Positions 53,044 to 62,367 of a stretch of 64,000 bases of DNA are shown here, in pieces. The notes beneath the pieces were generated by a model. The model had not been told where the DNA came from. It searched no databases and saw nothing but the letters and a program-made list of their open reading frames with translations. Within the stretch, counting starts at the first letter, position 1; every line of letters starts with the position of its first letter. Source of the DNA: Candidatus Poseidonia sp. (GTDB taxonomy: Archaea > Thermoplasmatota > Poseidoniia > Poseidoniales > Poseidoniaceae); contig JADHPT010000003.1 in the NCBI GenBank assembly GCA_016778305.1, positions 62,001 through 126,000 on the forward strand, read 5' to 3'. The position numbers and the translations under genes are program-made.

Positions 53044-54495
53044 TTATTCTGCATCCAATATTTCACCCTCGTCGCCTATTTTGTAGAGACGCAGCGTGCT
53101 GGTAGCCCCCCGCATGGCCAAGGGACTTCCAGAGATCACAACAACACGCTCGCCTGGATTGATTCGTTTCTGAATCACCAGTTGTTCAACCGCTTCTTTC
53201 ATGGTTCGTGAACCACGGTCGTGCTCTTTGCAAAGAATGGCGTCAACGCCCGGGAGAAGACATGTCCGTCGCAAAGCTCTGAGGCGATCGCTGACCGCGG
53301 TCACGGGCATTGTGGGACGATACCCCGATACGAGACGGGGCGCATTGCCGTGTTCGGTAGCAACCACAATGCGTGCTGCACCTGATTGTGTGGCCAACTC
53401 AACCCCAGCATGCGCCACTGCACGAGTTGATTTGAATCGCGCCAAGGCATTGGGCCGAAGTTGGTAGGAATCCAGCCCTTGTTCGGTGGCTTCTGCAATC
53501 CGAATCATGGTTTGAACCGTTTCGAGGGGATATTTACCCGAGGCGGTTTCACCCGAAAGCATCACAGCGGTTGCTCCATGACGGATAGCAGTGGATACGT
53601 CGCTCACTTCCGCTCGAGACGGGCGGGGCTGATAGGTCATGGAATCCAGCATCTGAGTAGCAACGATGACCGGCATGCCTCGCTCCAGAGCCATATCGAT
53701 GATCTGTTGTTGGACAACGGGCACGTTCTCAAGCGGTATCTCGACTCCGAGGTCGCCGCGCGCTACCATCACCACATCCGCTGTGTCCATGATGGACTCA
53801 AGATTCTCAAGGGCTGCTGGATGTTCGATTTTAGCGACGATAGGAACGTGCATGTTGGCGGCTTTGACCGCTTGCTTTGCGGGAAGAAGGTCTTCAGCTC
53901 TGCGGACGTAACTCACCGCAATGTAATCTGCTCCGTTCTCAAGGGCGTGTGCCATGGCGAGTTTGTCTTTCTCACCAATCGCTGGCAGATCAACCAGCGT
54001 TCCGGGAACATTGACTCCTTTTCTGCTGCTGACCGGCCCCCCGTCTTCAACACGGCAAAGCACTGAGGCATTGGGTTGACCGGGTGTTTCAAGCACGGTG
54101 AGGCGAATGAGTCCGTCTGCCAATAAAATAGGGTCTCCAACCTTGAGTTCAGCCGAGAGACCGCCATATTGTACGGGAAAATGCGTACCGTTGGTAGCCT
54201 CCATATCCTTCACGCCACAGACGAGAGTTATTTCGTCTCCATCTTCAAGGACATCGACCTCAGGGAAAGTACCCAAGCGCAATTTTGGACCGGGTAAATC
54301 AGCCATAATGCAGGTGGGTCGGCCAAGATGGTCTTCTATGGAGCGTATGCGTTGGTATAATTCCGACTTGTCCTCGGGTTCACCGTGTGAATAATTCAGT
54401 CTGCAAACATCAACACCTGATTGAAGCAGAGATGTCAGAACGGGAAGCGCGTCACAGGCAGGTCCTATCGTTGCGACAATTCTGGTACGGCGCAT
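53044..54495 (-). CDS. pyk: Pyruvate kinase
   Basis: Converts phosphoenolpyruvate and ADP to pyruvate and ATP, 483 residues. The start RRTRIVATIGPA, the active-site IVAKIEHPAALENLESIMD (catalytic Lys and Glu) and MVARGDLGVEIP are diagnostic. TQMLDSMTYQPRPSRAEVSDV is the standard PK signature. The C-terminal domain is a usual length. The ATG at 54495 has GGAG at 8 nt. It follows a lipoprotein gene with a 3' overlap region of a few bases. Confidence 0.95.
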   Translation of the reverse strand: MRRTRIVATIGPACDALPVLTSLLQSGVDVCRLNYSHGEPEDKSELYQRIRSIEDHLGRPTCIMADLPGPKLRLGTFPEVDVLEDGDEITLVCGVKDMEATNGTHFPVQYGGLSAELKVGDPILLADGLIRLTVLETPGQPNASVLCRVEDGGPVSSRKGVNVPGTLVDLPAIGEKDKLAMAHALENGADYIAVSYVRRAEDLLPAKQAVKAANMHVPIVAKIEHPAALENLESIMDTADVVMVARGDLGVEIPLENVPVVQQQIIDMALERGMPVIVATQMLDSMTYQPRPSRAEVSDVSTAIRHGATAVMLSGETASGKYPLETVQTMIRIAEATEQGLDSYQLRPNALARFKSTRAVAHAGVELATQSGAARIVVATEHGNAPRLVSGYRPTMPVTAVSDRLRALRRTCLLPGVDAILCKEHDRGSRTMKEAVEQLVIQKRINPGERVVVISGSPLAMRGATSTLRLYKIGDEGEILDAE

Positions 54496-54512
54496 GCTTT
54501 TGACTCCTGATA

Positions 54513-55742
54513 TCACTTGTAATGCAAACGAATTACAAACTGATCAATTTGAATGTCATTCCAGCGTTCGTTACGGATGGTCATCGTCCAATCTCCGTCC
54601 CCGTAGGTGGAATCGGTTTCCGTAAACATGTACGAAGAGAGCATGAGATGAATGCAATCCTGTTCATCATCGTTGCAGTCGCCGTCGTCTCTTGAGTCGG
54701 GTTCGGTACTCGACGTATTGGATGCTTCTTCGTCTTCCTCATTGAAGGCAAAGATGTCTAGTTTATTCCTATTCTGTGCCGAAGAGCCCCCTGCAATCCA
54801 ATCGTCATCTTGCTGAGGGTATTCCAATTCAGCGACAACCTTGCGCACGGTATTTGCCGCTTCTTTATCGTAATGGATGGTTACGTCGAAATCAATTTCT
54901 GCAGCCCCGCTGGTGCTGTTGGCGCCGATTTCGAAATCACTCCAGTAACCGGCATAGGACACGTACACGCGAATCGTATCGCTATCGGTCATACCAACAT
55001 CGTTGGTGACCGTCAGCGCGATTTCATATTCGCCTGGTGGCACATTGGTCCAATCCACGGTCTGGCCAACGAGGTCATCGTCATTTTCACTGTCTCCGTC
55101 GTTGTCTTTATCCTCGTTGAGGTCAAGGTCCCAAACGTAGTCGTCATCTGCAATGTATTGTGAGGAGTCGCCTGCTTCTGAATCGGAAGCATCCAGTTCT
55201 ACGGTTGTCGTCTCTGTGACCGAGCGGTCCGTCGTTGATTTTTCACGAGCGCAAATCCAAAGCACAATGTTGCTGTTTTCATCAATGGATTCGTCTTCAC
55301 AGTCCTCTGAATCAGCATATTGTGTGATGGACGCTGTGGGGGGCTGAGCACTGGCCTCTACGATGGTAACCGTTCGCGTTTGCTCAGAGGTGGTGCTACC
55401 GTCTGAAACTTCGAGTTTGACCTCAAAGGCTCCAGCCTCATCGAAGGACCATGTTGCCTGTTGCCCCGTTGCGTCAATATCAATGCTGTTGACCGTGTCG
55501 AAATTCCATCGGTAGGTCAAGGAACCGTCGCTGGGGGTTGAATCAGAGGCGTCGAAGGTGACCGCTTCACCCGCTCGGATGTTCTTGCTTGGTGAAAACG
55601 AAAATACGGCGAGTACTTCATCCGAAGAGCCGCTGGAATCATCTTCGAAAAGGCAACCAGCCATCGAAGAACAGAGCATCAATGCAGCCAATAAAATGGA
55701 CTTGAGCATGGTCCCCATGAACAACCGTGGTCGTCGGTTCAT
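54513..55742 (-). CDS. PKD-domain lipoprotein
   Basis: A secreted lipoprotein of ~409 residues. The signal peptide ends SSMAGC, giving a lipidation Cys at about residue 30. A PKD-type Ig fold (AVTFDASDSTPSDGSLTYRW) follows, then an acidic Asp/Glu-rich stretch with a second PKD-like region, and a C-terminal pro-domain-like beta fold (YGDGDWTMTIRNERW) resembling P-domain/proprotein convertase beta sandwiches. It is probably exposed on the cell surface. Start uncertain among ATGs at 55742 and 55709; the upstream ATG at 55772 would extend into the polB end. Confidence 0.75.
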   Translation of the reverse strand: MNRRPRLFMGTMLKSILLAALMLCSSMAGCLFEDDSSGSSDEVLAVFSFSPSKNIRAGEAVTFDASDSTPSDGSLTYRWNFDTVNSIDIDATGQQATWSFDEAGAFEVKLEVSDGSTTSEQTRTVTIVEASAQPPTASITQYADSEDCEDESIDENSNIVLWICAREKSTTDRSVTETTTVELDASDSEAGDSSQYIADDDYVWDLDLNEDKDNDGDSENDDDLVGQTVDWTNVPPGEYEIALTVTNDVGMTDSDTIRVYVSYAGYWSDFEIGANSTSGAAEIDFDVTIHYDKEAANTVRKVVAELEYPQQDDDWIAGGSSAQNRNKLDIFAFNEEDEEASNTSSTEPDSRDDGDCNDDEQDCIHLMLSSYMFTETDSTYGDGDWTMTIRNERWNDIQIDQFVIRLHYK

Positions 55743-55768
55743 CAAAAGGGCTTCCTCAATATGACTCT

Positions 55769-58438
55769 TCAAAAATCAAATAACGAGGCCTGTTTATTGC
55801 CTTTCATCAAATCTTTTGCTGACCATCCAAAGGCTTCCGTGATTCGCCCGAGAGCTGCGGCGAGACGTTCTGCATAGAATCGTCCGTCATAGCCCTGGTC
55901 ATCCATTGATTCTGCCTCCAGCCATGGCGTTACCTTCATCGGACTACGACTGGCATCGGTGACGAGATAGGATACCTTCATTCCGGCTGTGAATCCAAGA
56001 CCGAGTTCAATACGGCGGCGAGCAACTCGCACCTGGGCTATGCTATCGGGGTTGGCGTAATCTTTGGTGAAATCCACGTCCCCAGGAGATTTTACCGGTG
56101 TGCGGACAACGCGTCCTTTGCAGGATTTCGCCAACACAAGGCGCTGAGGATCGACATGGGCCTTGTTGAGATCCTGAACCCTATGAATCGCATATTCCAC
56201 AAGGGCCTCGCCCTGATCGGCAAGAGCGAACTTGAAAATCTCCTTCATCGTCTCGGTTAGGTAGGGAAATGAATCGGTACGTTGCGTTTCATACCCGCGT
56301 ATCAGCATCTCTTCACTCGGCCAAACAACTTGGCCAATGTAACGCTTTTTCGCCCCGTGACTAAAGAAGACTGAAAGGCCGCGTTCAAATTCAAGGATGG
56401 CTGACTGACGGCTGTAACGCTTTGCCAACTCTTGACCGAAGTCAACCATGGATTGAACTCCTTTTTTGTAGGCCTTTTCCTTCGCTATCGCGGCCTTATC
56501 ACCTTGCTCAAGCAAGACCAACTCTTCTTCCTCCATACGACGAGGGACCGTTGAGTCAATGGGGCAGCGTACGAAGATTGAGTCCGTATCGGAATAAACA
56601 ACGCCGTGACCTTCTTCTTCAACCGCCGCAATGATCCCCTTGATGTTTTGACGCGCCCAGGCTGTAATCGATGATCCGAGGTCACGATGCGTGAATCGGT
56701 AAAAGCCACTTGCAAAGACACCATAGAAGGAATTCATGAGAATTTTTACAGCGTACTGCATCGAATCATGGAATTCAACAACGACGCCCTGACCCTCACG
56801 TTGAGCCTTTTTCAGGGCGGCTTTGTGCTCATCACGTTGAGCCATCAGGTTCTCCAAAAGAGCAGGAACCATGCCTTTGCGTGCCGATGCAGGGCGGAAC
56901 ACGGCGCCTGTTGGTGCTTCGTGTAGGGCTTCTCCTTCAACCGGCTGATGGGCCTGAGCGGGGTCAACACGTGTGGTATAGCAGATGTTACGAGCGATCA
57001 TGATCGATGGATACATGCTCTTGAAATCCAGCACTGCGATCCAAGGATGGAGCCCTGCTTCAACATCGTGAACATAGCCTCCCGTAATTTGCCCCACCTT
57101 GGCTTCAGCAGAACCCGTAAGCGGTACGGCCACCTGTTGTTGATCGGCAAGACGGATGACCAAGGAATCGATGAGTTGGCTTGTGCTCCCGTTCGCTGCG
57201 GTTTCAAAGGGAACTTTGGCAACCGCTGCAACGGCTTCTTTACGAGGGATGGCTTGAATGGCCTTGAGGATGTCAAGAGGCAGGGCTGCATCTCGTTCAC
57301 AATAAGCCATCACTTCATCGGGTCGTGTGGCCCATTCCTCGTCCATGTTGGAAGCATCAACATCCATCTTGTGCTTGTCTTCATCATCTGGAAAGAGCAG
57401 TGTTGCTACAAATGAAAGGGTTTCACGACGCGGTTTGAGTGCTTGCCTGGCTTGCCACCACGTGTCCATCACCGCTCGCCCGGCAAGATTCCAAGCGCGA
57501 TTGCTCTGACGTTTCGGCACCAAGGCGTCGCGTTGGCGCTTGAGTTCTGATTCTCGTCGTGGTACACGGCCCCAACCGAATAATTCTGTATGGAGCTCCC
57601 ATCCACGCTTCAATGCTTGAGTTCGATCGGCCAGTCGCGGCAGGTCGAAATTATCAATATTGTAACCGGTGATGATGTCGGGGTCCTGCTCCCGTACCGT
57701 TGCCGTGAGTTGCTTGAGAATGTCCGCTTCGTCCCCCCGATAGGTAAAGACCTCTCTGTGCCCTGTTCCGATGTCTTCAATCCATGCTGCAGCGCACAAG
57801 ACCGTCTCGTGCTCGATGCTCGTTTCGAGGTCAAAGGAGAAGACGCGGAAGGGAACTTGGAAGGGCTCGGCTGCTTGTAATTGGCCGACATCACATCGCA
57901 GCGTGAGGTCAACAGGGTAGCGGCCTTCTCCTCCAGCATCGGCAATTGCTGCGAGAACTTCTTCGTCATCATCGTTGATCTTTTGATCGATAACATCGGC
58001 AGCAAAGGTGACATGCATGCCAATATCGCGGTCGAGAAAAAGACGGTTCACAAAAGGTATGTCGCCAGAAAAAATCTGCCATGAATGACTTCGGAGCGTT
58101 TTGCGTAAGGCCGGGATGTGGAACGGCTGCTCGGTTTCAATCGTCCAAACCGGTCGCTCACCGAGTTGAGTCCATTTGACCACCGGACCACTCACCTCTG
58201 CAACGTGCTCCATGGCCTTCACGTGTTTGATGCGGTCGACGAGGAAGGGGGGGATGCCATCATCAACTTGCCACTCTCCAATCGGTGCAATTTCGAACGT
58301 AGGACGTTGCCCATGTACCAGAAGGCAGATGGATGAGCCTTCATCGCTGCGACCGAAGAGTTCGAGCACCGTTTCAGGTTTGGGTCCGTCTGAGGTCATC
58401 CGTTCACGAGACCGGTAACGCCCGCTGATGATGCCCAT
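55769..58438 (-). CDS. polB: Family B DNA polymerase with C-terminal PCNA-binding box
   Basis: Replicative/repair polymerase of 889 residues. The 3'-5' exonuclease motifs FSFDLETS and YNIDNFDLP and polymerase motifs DFKSMYPSIM (A) and YSDTDSIFV (C), plus KKRYIGQ, are present. The uracil-sensing N-terminal domain region precedes them. The extreme C-terminus QASLFDF is a textbook PIP box for PCNA. The ATG at 58438 has GGAGGG at ~4 nt. It diverges from ilvE across ~170 bp. Confidence 0.96.
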   Translation of the reverse strand: MGIISGRYRSRERMTSDGPKPETVLELFGRSDEGSSICLLVHGQRPTFEIAPIGEWQVDDGIPPFLVDRIKHVKAMEHVAEVSGPVVKWTQLGERPVWTIETEQPFHIPALRKTLRSHSWQIFSGDIPFVNRLFLDRDIGMHVTFAADVIDQKINDDDEEVLAAIADAGGEGRYPVDLTLRCDVGQLQAAEPFQVPFRVFSFDLETSIEHETVLCAAAWIEDIGTGHREVFTYRGDEADILKQLTATVREQDPDIITGYNIDNFDLPRLADRTQALKRGWELHTELFGWGRVPRRESELKRQRDALVPKRQSNRAWNLAGRAVMDTWWQARQALKPRRETLSFVATLLFPDDEDKHKMDVDASNMDEEWATRPDEVMAYCERDAALPLDILKAIQAIPRKEAVAAVAKVPFETAANGSTSQLIDSLVIRLADQQQVAVPLTGSAEAKVGQITGGYVHDVEAGLHPWIAVLDFKSMYPSIMIARNICYTTRVDPAQAHQPVEGEALHEAPTGAVFRPASARKGMVPALLENLMAQRDEHKAALKKAQREGQGVVVEFHDSMQYAVKILMNSFYGVFASGFYRFTHRDLGSSITAWARQNIKGIIAAVEEEGHGVVYSDTDSIFVRCPIDSTVPRRMEEEELVLLEQGDKAAIAKEKAYKKGVQSMVDFGQELAKRYSRQSAILEFERGLSVFFSHGAKKRYIGQVVWPSEEMLIRGYETQRTDSFPYLTETMKEIFKFALADQGEALVEYAIHRVQDLNKAHVDPQRLVLAKSCKGRVVRTPVKSPGDVDFTKDYANPDSIAQVRVARRRIELGLGFTAGMKVSYLVTDASRSPMKVTPWLEAESMDDQGYDGRFYAERLAAALGRITEAFGWSAKDLMKGNKQASLFDF

Positions 58439-58560
58439 CTGACCCTCCATGCTATAGCCTCATTACGCGATACATTTACGGCCCCATTAGAACCCATCTG
58501 TGGAAGATTTTCAACGACCACCTCCAAAGCCCGTCCCTCGTTCATGAAAATGGAGAGGAA

Positions 58561-58584
58561 CCATTGAAAGCCTCAATTCAATGG
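58561..58584 (+). promoter_or_regulatory. 8-bp inverted repeat upstream of ilvE (operator candidate)
   Basis: CCATTGAA, 8-bp spacer, TTCAATGG, perfect arms. It lies ~26 nt before the ilvE start, just upstream of its GAGGTG ribosome-binding site, where a dimeric repressor (for example an Lrp-type one) could act. The assignment is by position and symmetry only. Confidence 0.5.
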
Positions 58585-58609
58585 CCTAAGATACCGAGGT
58601 GAATCGTGC

Positions 58610-59626
58610 ATGAATGAATCGTTTGATTGGGACAGCCTTACGTTTTCACTCACCCCTACGGAAACGATGTACATCACTCAAACCGAAGGGGGAGAACCTT
58701 GGATGCCGGGTCGATTGCAGCCCTATGGCGACATTCCCATGTCTCCTGCAGCAGGGGTTTTGAATTACGGACAAGGGCTGTTTGAAGGCATGAAAGCATT
58801 CCGAACCTCAGCCGGCCGAATTGTCTTTTTCCGCCCCGAAGAGAATGCACGTCGCATGCAACGAGGAGCTGACCGTTTGAAGATGCCACCGGTCCCTGAA
58901 TCGGTCTTTATCGACGCTGTTGAGCAGGTCGTCAATGCCAACCAGCACTGGGTCCCCCCGACAGGAAAAGGCGCCATGTACGTCCGTCCTTTGTTGATGG
59001 GAAGCGGCCCTATTCTCGGCGTGGCTCCCTCCCCATCCTACACATTTTTGATCTACGCCACCCCCGTTGGACCCTACTTCAAAGGAGGCGTGAGTGCTAT
59101 CGATTTGCTCATCTCCGAGCATCACCACCGCGCTGCACCGGGAGGCTCTGGTGGCGTCAAAGCGATTGGAAATTACGCCCCTGGAATGAAACCCAGTAAG
59201 GAAGCAAAAGCGAAGGGCTACGCTGAAGTCATTTATCTCGATGCTAAAACCCACACGTGCATCGAAGAAGTCGGTGCGGCGAATTTCTTCTGCTTGAACG
59301 ATGGTACGCTCTACACGCCAGAATTGACGGGGACCATTCTTCCCGGAATCACTCGCGACTCCATCATCCAACTCGCACGCCATCTCGGCTATGAAGTCGT
59401 TGAAGGAAGGGTTGAAGCGGACTTCGCACTCCAAGCCGAGGAAGCCTTTTGCTGTGGGACTGCGGCTGTAATTTCACCCATCGGTTCAATCACGCATGAT
59501 GGAGTGAAGAAGGTCATCGGTGACGGGAAACCTGGAGCAGTAACGACCCAACTCTACAATGCATTGACGGGTATTCAGAATGAAACCGAAGAAGATATCT
59601 TTGGTTGGCTTCACCCGCTGCCTTAA
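58610..59626 (+). CDS. ilvE: Branched-chain amino acid aminotransferase
   Basis: Fold-type IV PLP enzyme of 338 residues for Leu, Ile and Val. The N-terminal YGDIPMSPAAGVLNYGQGLFEGMKAF, the PLP Lys in GGVKAIGNYAPG and EVGAANFF, plus TGTILPGITRDSII, are diagnostic of the BCAT (type with YGQ). The ATG at 58610 has GAGGTG at 8 nt. Convergent with the cupredoxin gene (stops overlap). Leucine made or broken here connects to the MCC-like operon. Confidence 0.95.
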   Translation: MNESFDWDSLTFSLTPTETMYITQTEGGEPWMPGRLQPYGDIPMSPAAGVLNYGQGLFEGMKAFRTSAGRIVFFRPEENARRMQRGADRLKMPPVPESVFIDAVEQVVNANQHWVPPTGKGAMYVRPLLMGSGPILGVAPSPSYTFLIYATPVGPYFKGGVSAIDLLISEHHHRAAPGGSGGVKAIGNYAPGMKPSKEAKAKGYAEVIYLDAKTHTCIEEVGAANFFCLNDGTLYTPELTGTILPGITRDSIIQLARHLGYEVVEGRVEADFALQAEEAFCCGTAAVISPIGSITHDGVKKVIGDGKPGAVTTQLYNALTGIQNETEEDIFGWLHPLP

Positions 59627-60141
59627 TCTCGTCGAGTTCGAACAGCCGCAGCCAGCAATACCGTGGCGAGCGCCATCACGACGGGAAGCGCTGGAGTATC
59701 CATATCTTCATCTTGACTCACGTTCGTTTGATTGTCGGATTGATTGGCCGGTGGAGGCGTTGGTGCTGGATCAACGATGATCTGACCCACCATGCCCAAT
59801 GCTGCATGGGGTTCGCAGACGAAGTCATAGGTACCGTTCATCCCAAGCTCAAAAGTGAATGCATAGTCGACATTTCGCTCGGGATCTCCTGAATTGAAAA
59901 CGCCGTTTGCTTCAACAGCGTTGTGAGGCAGTGCCTGTCCGCTCCAAAAGAAACGAACTGTTTCACCTTCGCTCACCGTCACACTGGACGGGGAGAAGCG
60001 AAGGTTGGTACTGTCCACCGTAATGATGGTCTCGTTAGAGGACTGGTCTTGCAAGGGCAGTGTGTCCTCAACGGGGGTGAGGTCGCCCTGCAATGGAGCG
60101 AGCAGAAGCAAAGCAAGGCACAAGGCTACTGCAGTTCGCAT
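59623..60141 (-). CDS. Membrane-anchored cupredoxin (plastocyanin-like)
   Basis: A 172-residue blue-copper electron carrier. Residues 1-19 are a signal peptide. The type I copper ligands are His73 (LPHN), then Cys109, His112 and Met117 in VCEPHAALGMVG. A Pro/Asn-rich linker and a C-terminal membrane helix (~151-166) anchor it facing outward, like halocyanins. It may feed an oxidase or link to CcmF-dependent c-type cytochromes elsewhere in the genome. Confidence 0.9.
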   Translation of the reverse strand: MRTAVALCLALLLLAPLQGDLTPVEDTLPLQDQSSNETIITVDSTNLRFSPSSVTVSEGETVRFFWSGQALPHNAVEANGVFNSGDPERNVDYAFTFELGMNGTYDFVCEPHAALGMVGQIIVDPAPTPPPANQSDNQTNVSQDEDMDTPALPVVMALATVLLAAAVRTRRD

Positions 60142-60185
60142 GTTAGGAAATTAGAGCCAAAGGTTATCAAACCATGTTTTCAAAT

Positions 60186-60632
60186 TTAACGCTTTTTGAA
60201 ACTCTTTCGCTTCTTGAAGCCACCCGATTGGTTGGCCGGACCCTTTCGCTGTGTTCGAGCACGCCGGTCGCCAACTTTTGGTTGACTCACGCTTTGTTGT
60301 TTGTCGGCTTGCCGTTGGTCACGTTGCATTTGCCGCCATTGACCTCCGATGAGTTGCAGCAATTCCTCCTTGCTACCAGCACCGATGGAATCCTTAGCAG
60401 CGTTCGCCGAAACCCAAAGCCGACCTTCTCGTACATTGGGTCGTCGTGGATGAGAAATGTTTTCCTCACGCTTGATTTTTTTCAGACCTACCTGGCGAGC
60501 TGCCATGAACAAGCCTTCCAAGTCCGGCTTGAGCACCGAGGCGTCCTTCGGGACACGTCGCCCGCTACGCCGTGATGATTTCAAATCAAAATAACTCGGC
60601 CAAACACAAATTCGGTCTGGGTTATGGTCCAT
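60186..60632 (-). CDS. srp19: Signal recognition particle 19 kDa protein with basic C-tail
   Basis: Binds SRP RNA and promotes SRP54 loading. The diagnostic core is VWPSYFDLKSSRRSGRRVP and NISHPRRPNVREGRLWV. The protein is 148 residues versus ~95 for most archaeal SRP19 because of a basic Gln/Lys/Arg-rich tail after residue 90 that probably binds RNA. GAGG lies 7 nt before the ATG. Confidence 0.92.
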   Translation of the reverse strand: MDHNPDRICVWPSYFDLKSSRRSGRRVPKDASVLKPDLEGLFMAARQVGLKKIKREENISHPRRPNVREGRLWVSANAAKDSIGAGSKEELLQLIGGQWRQMQRDQRQADKQQSVSQPKVGDRRARTQRKGPANQSGGFKKRKSFKKR

Positions 60633-60685
60633 GTTCTCGCCTCAATAGGGGGTTGTGCCCCGCATCCTTGAAGCCGTCGCTTGCT

Positions 60686-61066
60686 TCACTCGAGGAGAAC
60701 GCCGTTGATAACGCCGTCTTTTCCCGGGCGGGATGTGATTCGGACGTGGCCTTTGTTGGTTTCAATAACCGCACCTTTGACCAGGATGTTTCGGCGAACG
60801 TAGTTGGGGTCGGAAGCATTCTCGATCACGTTGTGGATGTCGCCGAGAACGGTTTTTCCGGTTTTTGGATTGTTAATGCTGACTTGGTTAGCAGCCATCA
60901 CACGGACCATGGTGTTGCCACCGGTCTTGCGGTAGACCTTGCGCTTGGGTTCTCCAACGAGGGCGAATTGCTTCTCAGTGGAGATTTCAGTTGCTCGCTT
61001 ACCGCGTGCCTGTACCTTTCGTCCACCTGATGGTTTGCGTCGTGAAATTCCGTGCCATTGAGCCAT
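60686..61066 (-). CDS. rps8e: 30S ribosomal protein S8e
   Basis: Archaeal/eukaryotic small-subunit protein of ~126 residues. The start AQWHGISRRKPSGGR and KRKVYRKTGGNT are diagnostic, as is the C-terminal RNILVKGAVIETNKGHVRITSRPG. The ATG at 61066 has GGAGG at 7 nt; an upstream start at 61099 would swallow it. A TATA-like box lies ~40 nt upstream. Next gene downstream is srp19. Confidence 0.96.
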   Translation of the reverse strand: MAQWHGISRRKPSGGRKVQARGKRATEISTEKQFALVGEPKRKVYRKTGGNTMVRVMAANQVSINNPKTGKTVLGDIHNVIENASDPNYVRRNILVKGAVIETNKGHVRITSRPGKDGVINGVLLE

Positions 61067-61102
61067 AATGAAGCCTCCTGCGTCGCCACCGACCAGCACA
61101 GG

Positions 61103-61112
61103 CTATATGAAA
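61103..61112 (-). promoter_or_regulatory. TATA-like box of rps8e
   Basis: The minus strand reads TTTCATATAG at ~37-46 nt before the S8e start, the clearest of the TATA-like boxes in the window. Confidence 0.55.
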
Positions 61113-61119
61113 GCAACCC

Positions 61120-61728
61120 TCACTCACAGCGCGCTATGATTTCTGATAGAAGCGTTCCCTGTGCGTCCAAGAGTTGAGCATGCAGGCGATCTCCTGGCAA
61201 TAATTGGCCGACGCCTTCGGGGGTACCCGTGAACAAAAGGTCTCCCTGACGAACCGGCGACCATGCTTTGAGTGCCTCTATTTGTTGAAGCGGCGTCACG
61301 GAAATTTCGGAAAGTGCTGCCGCTTGACGAAGTTCGTCGTTCACTCGAAGACGCAGATGCAATCCCAAGTCTGTATGATCCAGTTCTTCCCACGAACCAT
61401 CGTAGGGTGCGACGTTGCCAACAACAGCGCTGGCGGTGAAACATTTTGCCTTCGCCCAAGGCAATTGCTCGGCGCGAAGAGCCGATTGGGCAGCTCGGTC
61501 CGTGAGGTCCAGGCCCACCGCGAGACCCGTTGGCCGAAGATCTTCACCGATGACAACGACACATTCGACCTCATGGTGAACTTCTCCTGGATGGCCGCTC
61601 ACGGGAATGACATCATCCTCGAGCAGGCAAGCGTCGGGCTTCACGAAAATAATCGGTTCACTGGGAGGTTGATTCCCCAATTCAAGCGCGTGCTTACTGA
61701 AGGTTCGAATCGTGCACCACATCGCCAT
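61120..61728 (-). CDS. Fumarylacetoacetate hydrolase family protein
   Basis: A FAH-fold C-C bond hydrolase/decarboxylase of ~202 residues. EPIIFVKPDACLL, VHHEVECVVVIG (metal-binding Glu), GLDLTDRAAQ and LLFTGTPEGVGQL are the family hallmarks. Members act on acylpyruvates or related catabolic intermediates; the exact substrate is unclear. The start is uncertain: ATG 61728 or 61722 fits the usual N-terminus (CTIRTFSKHALELG), with no ribosome-binding site. It diverges from the PUA gene across ~75 bp. Confidence 0.85.
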   Translation of the reverse strand: MAMWCTIRTFSKHALELGNQPPSEPIIFVKPDACLLEDDVIPVSGHPGEVHHEVECVVVIGEDLRPTGLAVGLDLTDRAAQSALRAEQLPWAKAKCFTASAVVGNVAPYDGSWEELDHTDLGLHLRLRVNDELRQAAALSEISVTPLQQIEALKAWSPVRQGDLLFTGTPEGVGQLLPGDRLHAQLLDAQGTLLSEIIARCE

Positions 61729-61803
61729 GTACGGGGCAAGAAGTGGGCGCACATGAAGAACGCGCTAACGAAGAATGATAATCCAGCCCCTCAAGGAAGG
61801 GGT

Positions 61804-62310
61804 ATGACGAATGAATGGACCATGAGAAAACGACGCCCTGTGCGCCGAAAAAACATCGCACCATTGCTCAAGCGTCTCGAACAAGACCTTGGGGTGGACC
61901 TCAACGTGGACGGTGGGTTTCTCGAAATGGCTGAATACGGGCCCTGGACGATGGTATTCGTCGAAAAGACGCCGATTGTCGTCGAAGTGCTTGACGATGA
62001 TGGTCAACGCTGTGTCTTCCTTACGCTGCGCGGCTTTCTTGACAACCTTGACGCTCTAAAATGGGTTGAGGTGGACCATGGAGCCATTCCTTTCTTGATG
62101 AACGGTGCTGATTGCATGGTGGCCGGCATCCACGCAGCAGAAACCTCGGTTGAAGCTGGGGATTTGGTGTGGATTCGAGACATGACACACAAGCGGCCAT
62201 TGGCCTTCGGATGGGCGGTTCACGACGCTGAAAAACTGATCACAGAAACCAAAGGCAAAGGCGTGAAGACCATGCATTGGGTCGGAGACGAACTTTGGGA
62301 GATGGAATAA
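61804..62310 (+). CDS. PUA-domain RNA-binding protein (MCT-1/Tma20-like)
   Basis: A 168-residue protein with an N-terminal charged region (MRKRRPVRRKNIAPLLKRL) and a C-terminal PUA domain (GADCMVAGIHAAETSVEAGDLVWI, FGWAVHDAEKL). This is the plan of archaeal homologues of eukaryotic MCT-1/Tma20 and the eIF2D N-terminus, linked to translation re-initiation. The ATG at 61804 has AAGGAAGGGG just upstream; the longer frame to the left lacks similarity and overlaps the FAH gene. Confidence 0.8.
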   Translation: MTNEWTMRKRRPVRRKNIAPLLKRLEQDLGVDLNVDGGFLEMAEYGPWTMVFVEKTPIVVEVLDDDGQRCVFLTLRGFLDNLDALKWVEVDHGAIPFLMNGADCMVAGIHAAETSVEAGDLVWIRDMTHKRPLAFGWAVHDAEKLITETKGKGVKTMHWVGDELWEME

Positions 62311-62367
62311 GGGGTCCATGGGATTGCATGAGGAACCTAAAAGAAGGACGGCTTCCTCTTTCCTACC

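Noticed and set aside
61690-61720. GGTTCGAATCG on the + strand as a tRNA fragment
   Set aside because: It lies in the FAH gene N-terminus (TIRTFSK) and lacks flanking stems.
61204-61803. Longer N-terminal extension of the PUA protein
   Set aside because: It overlaps the FAH gene and is not similar to any protein; the ATG at 61804 has a good ribosome-binding site.
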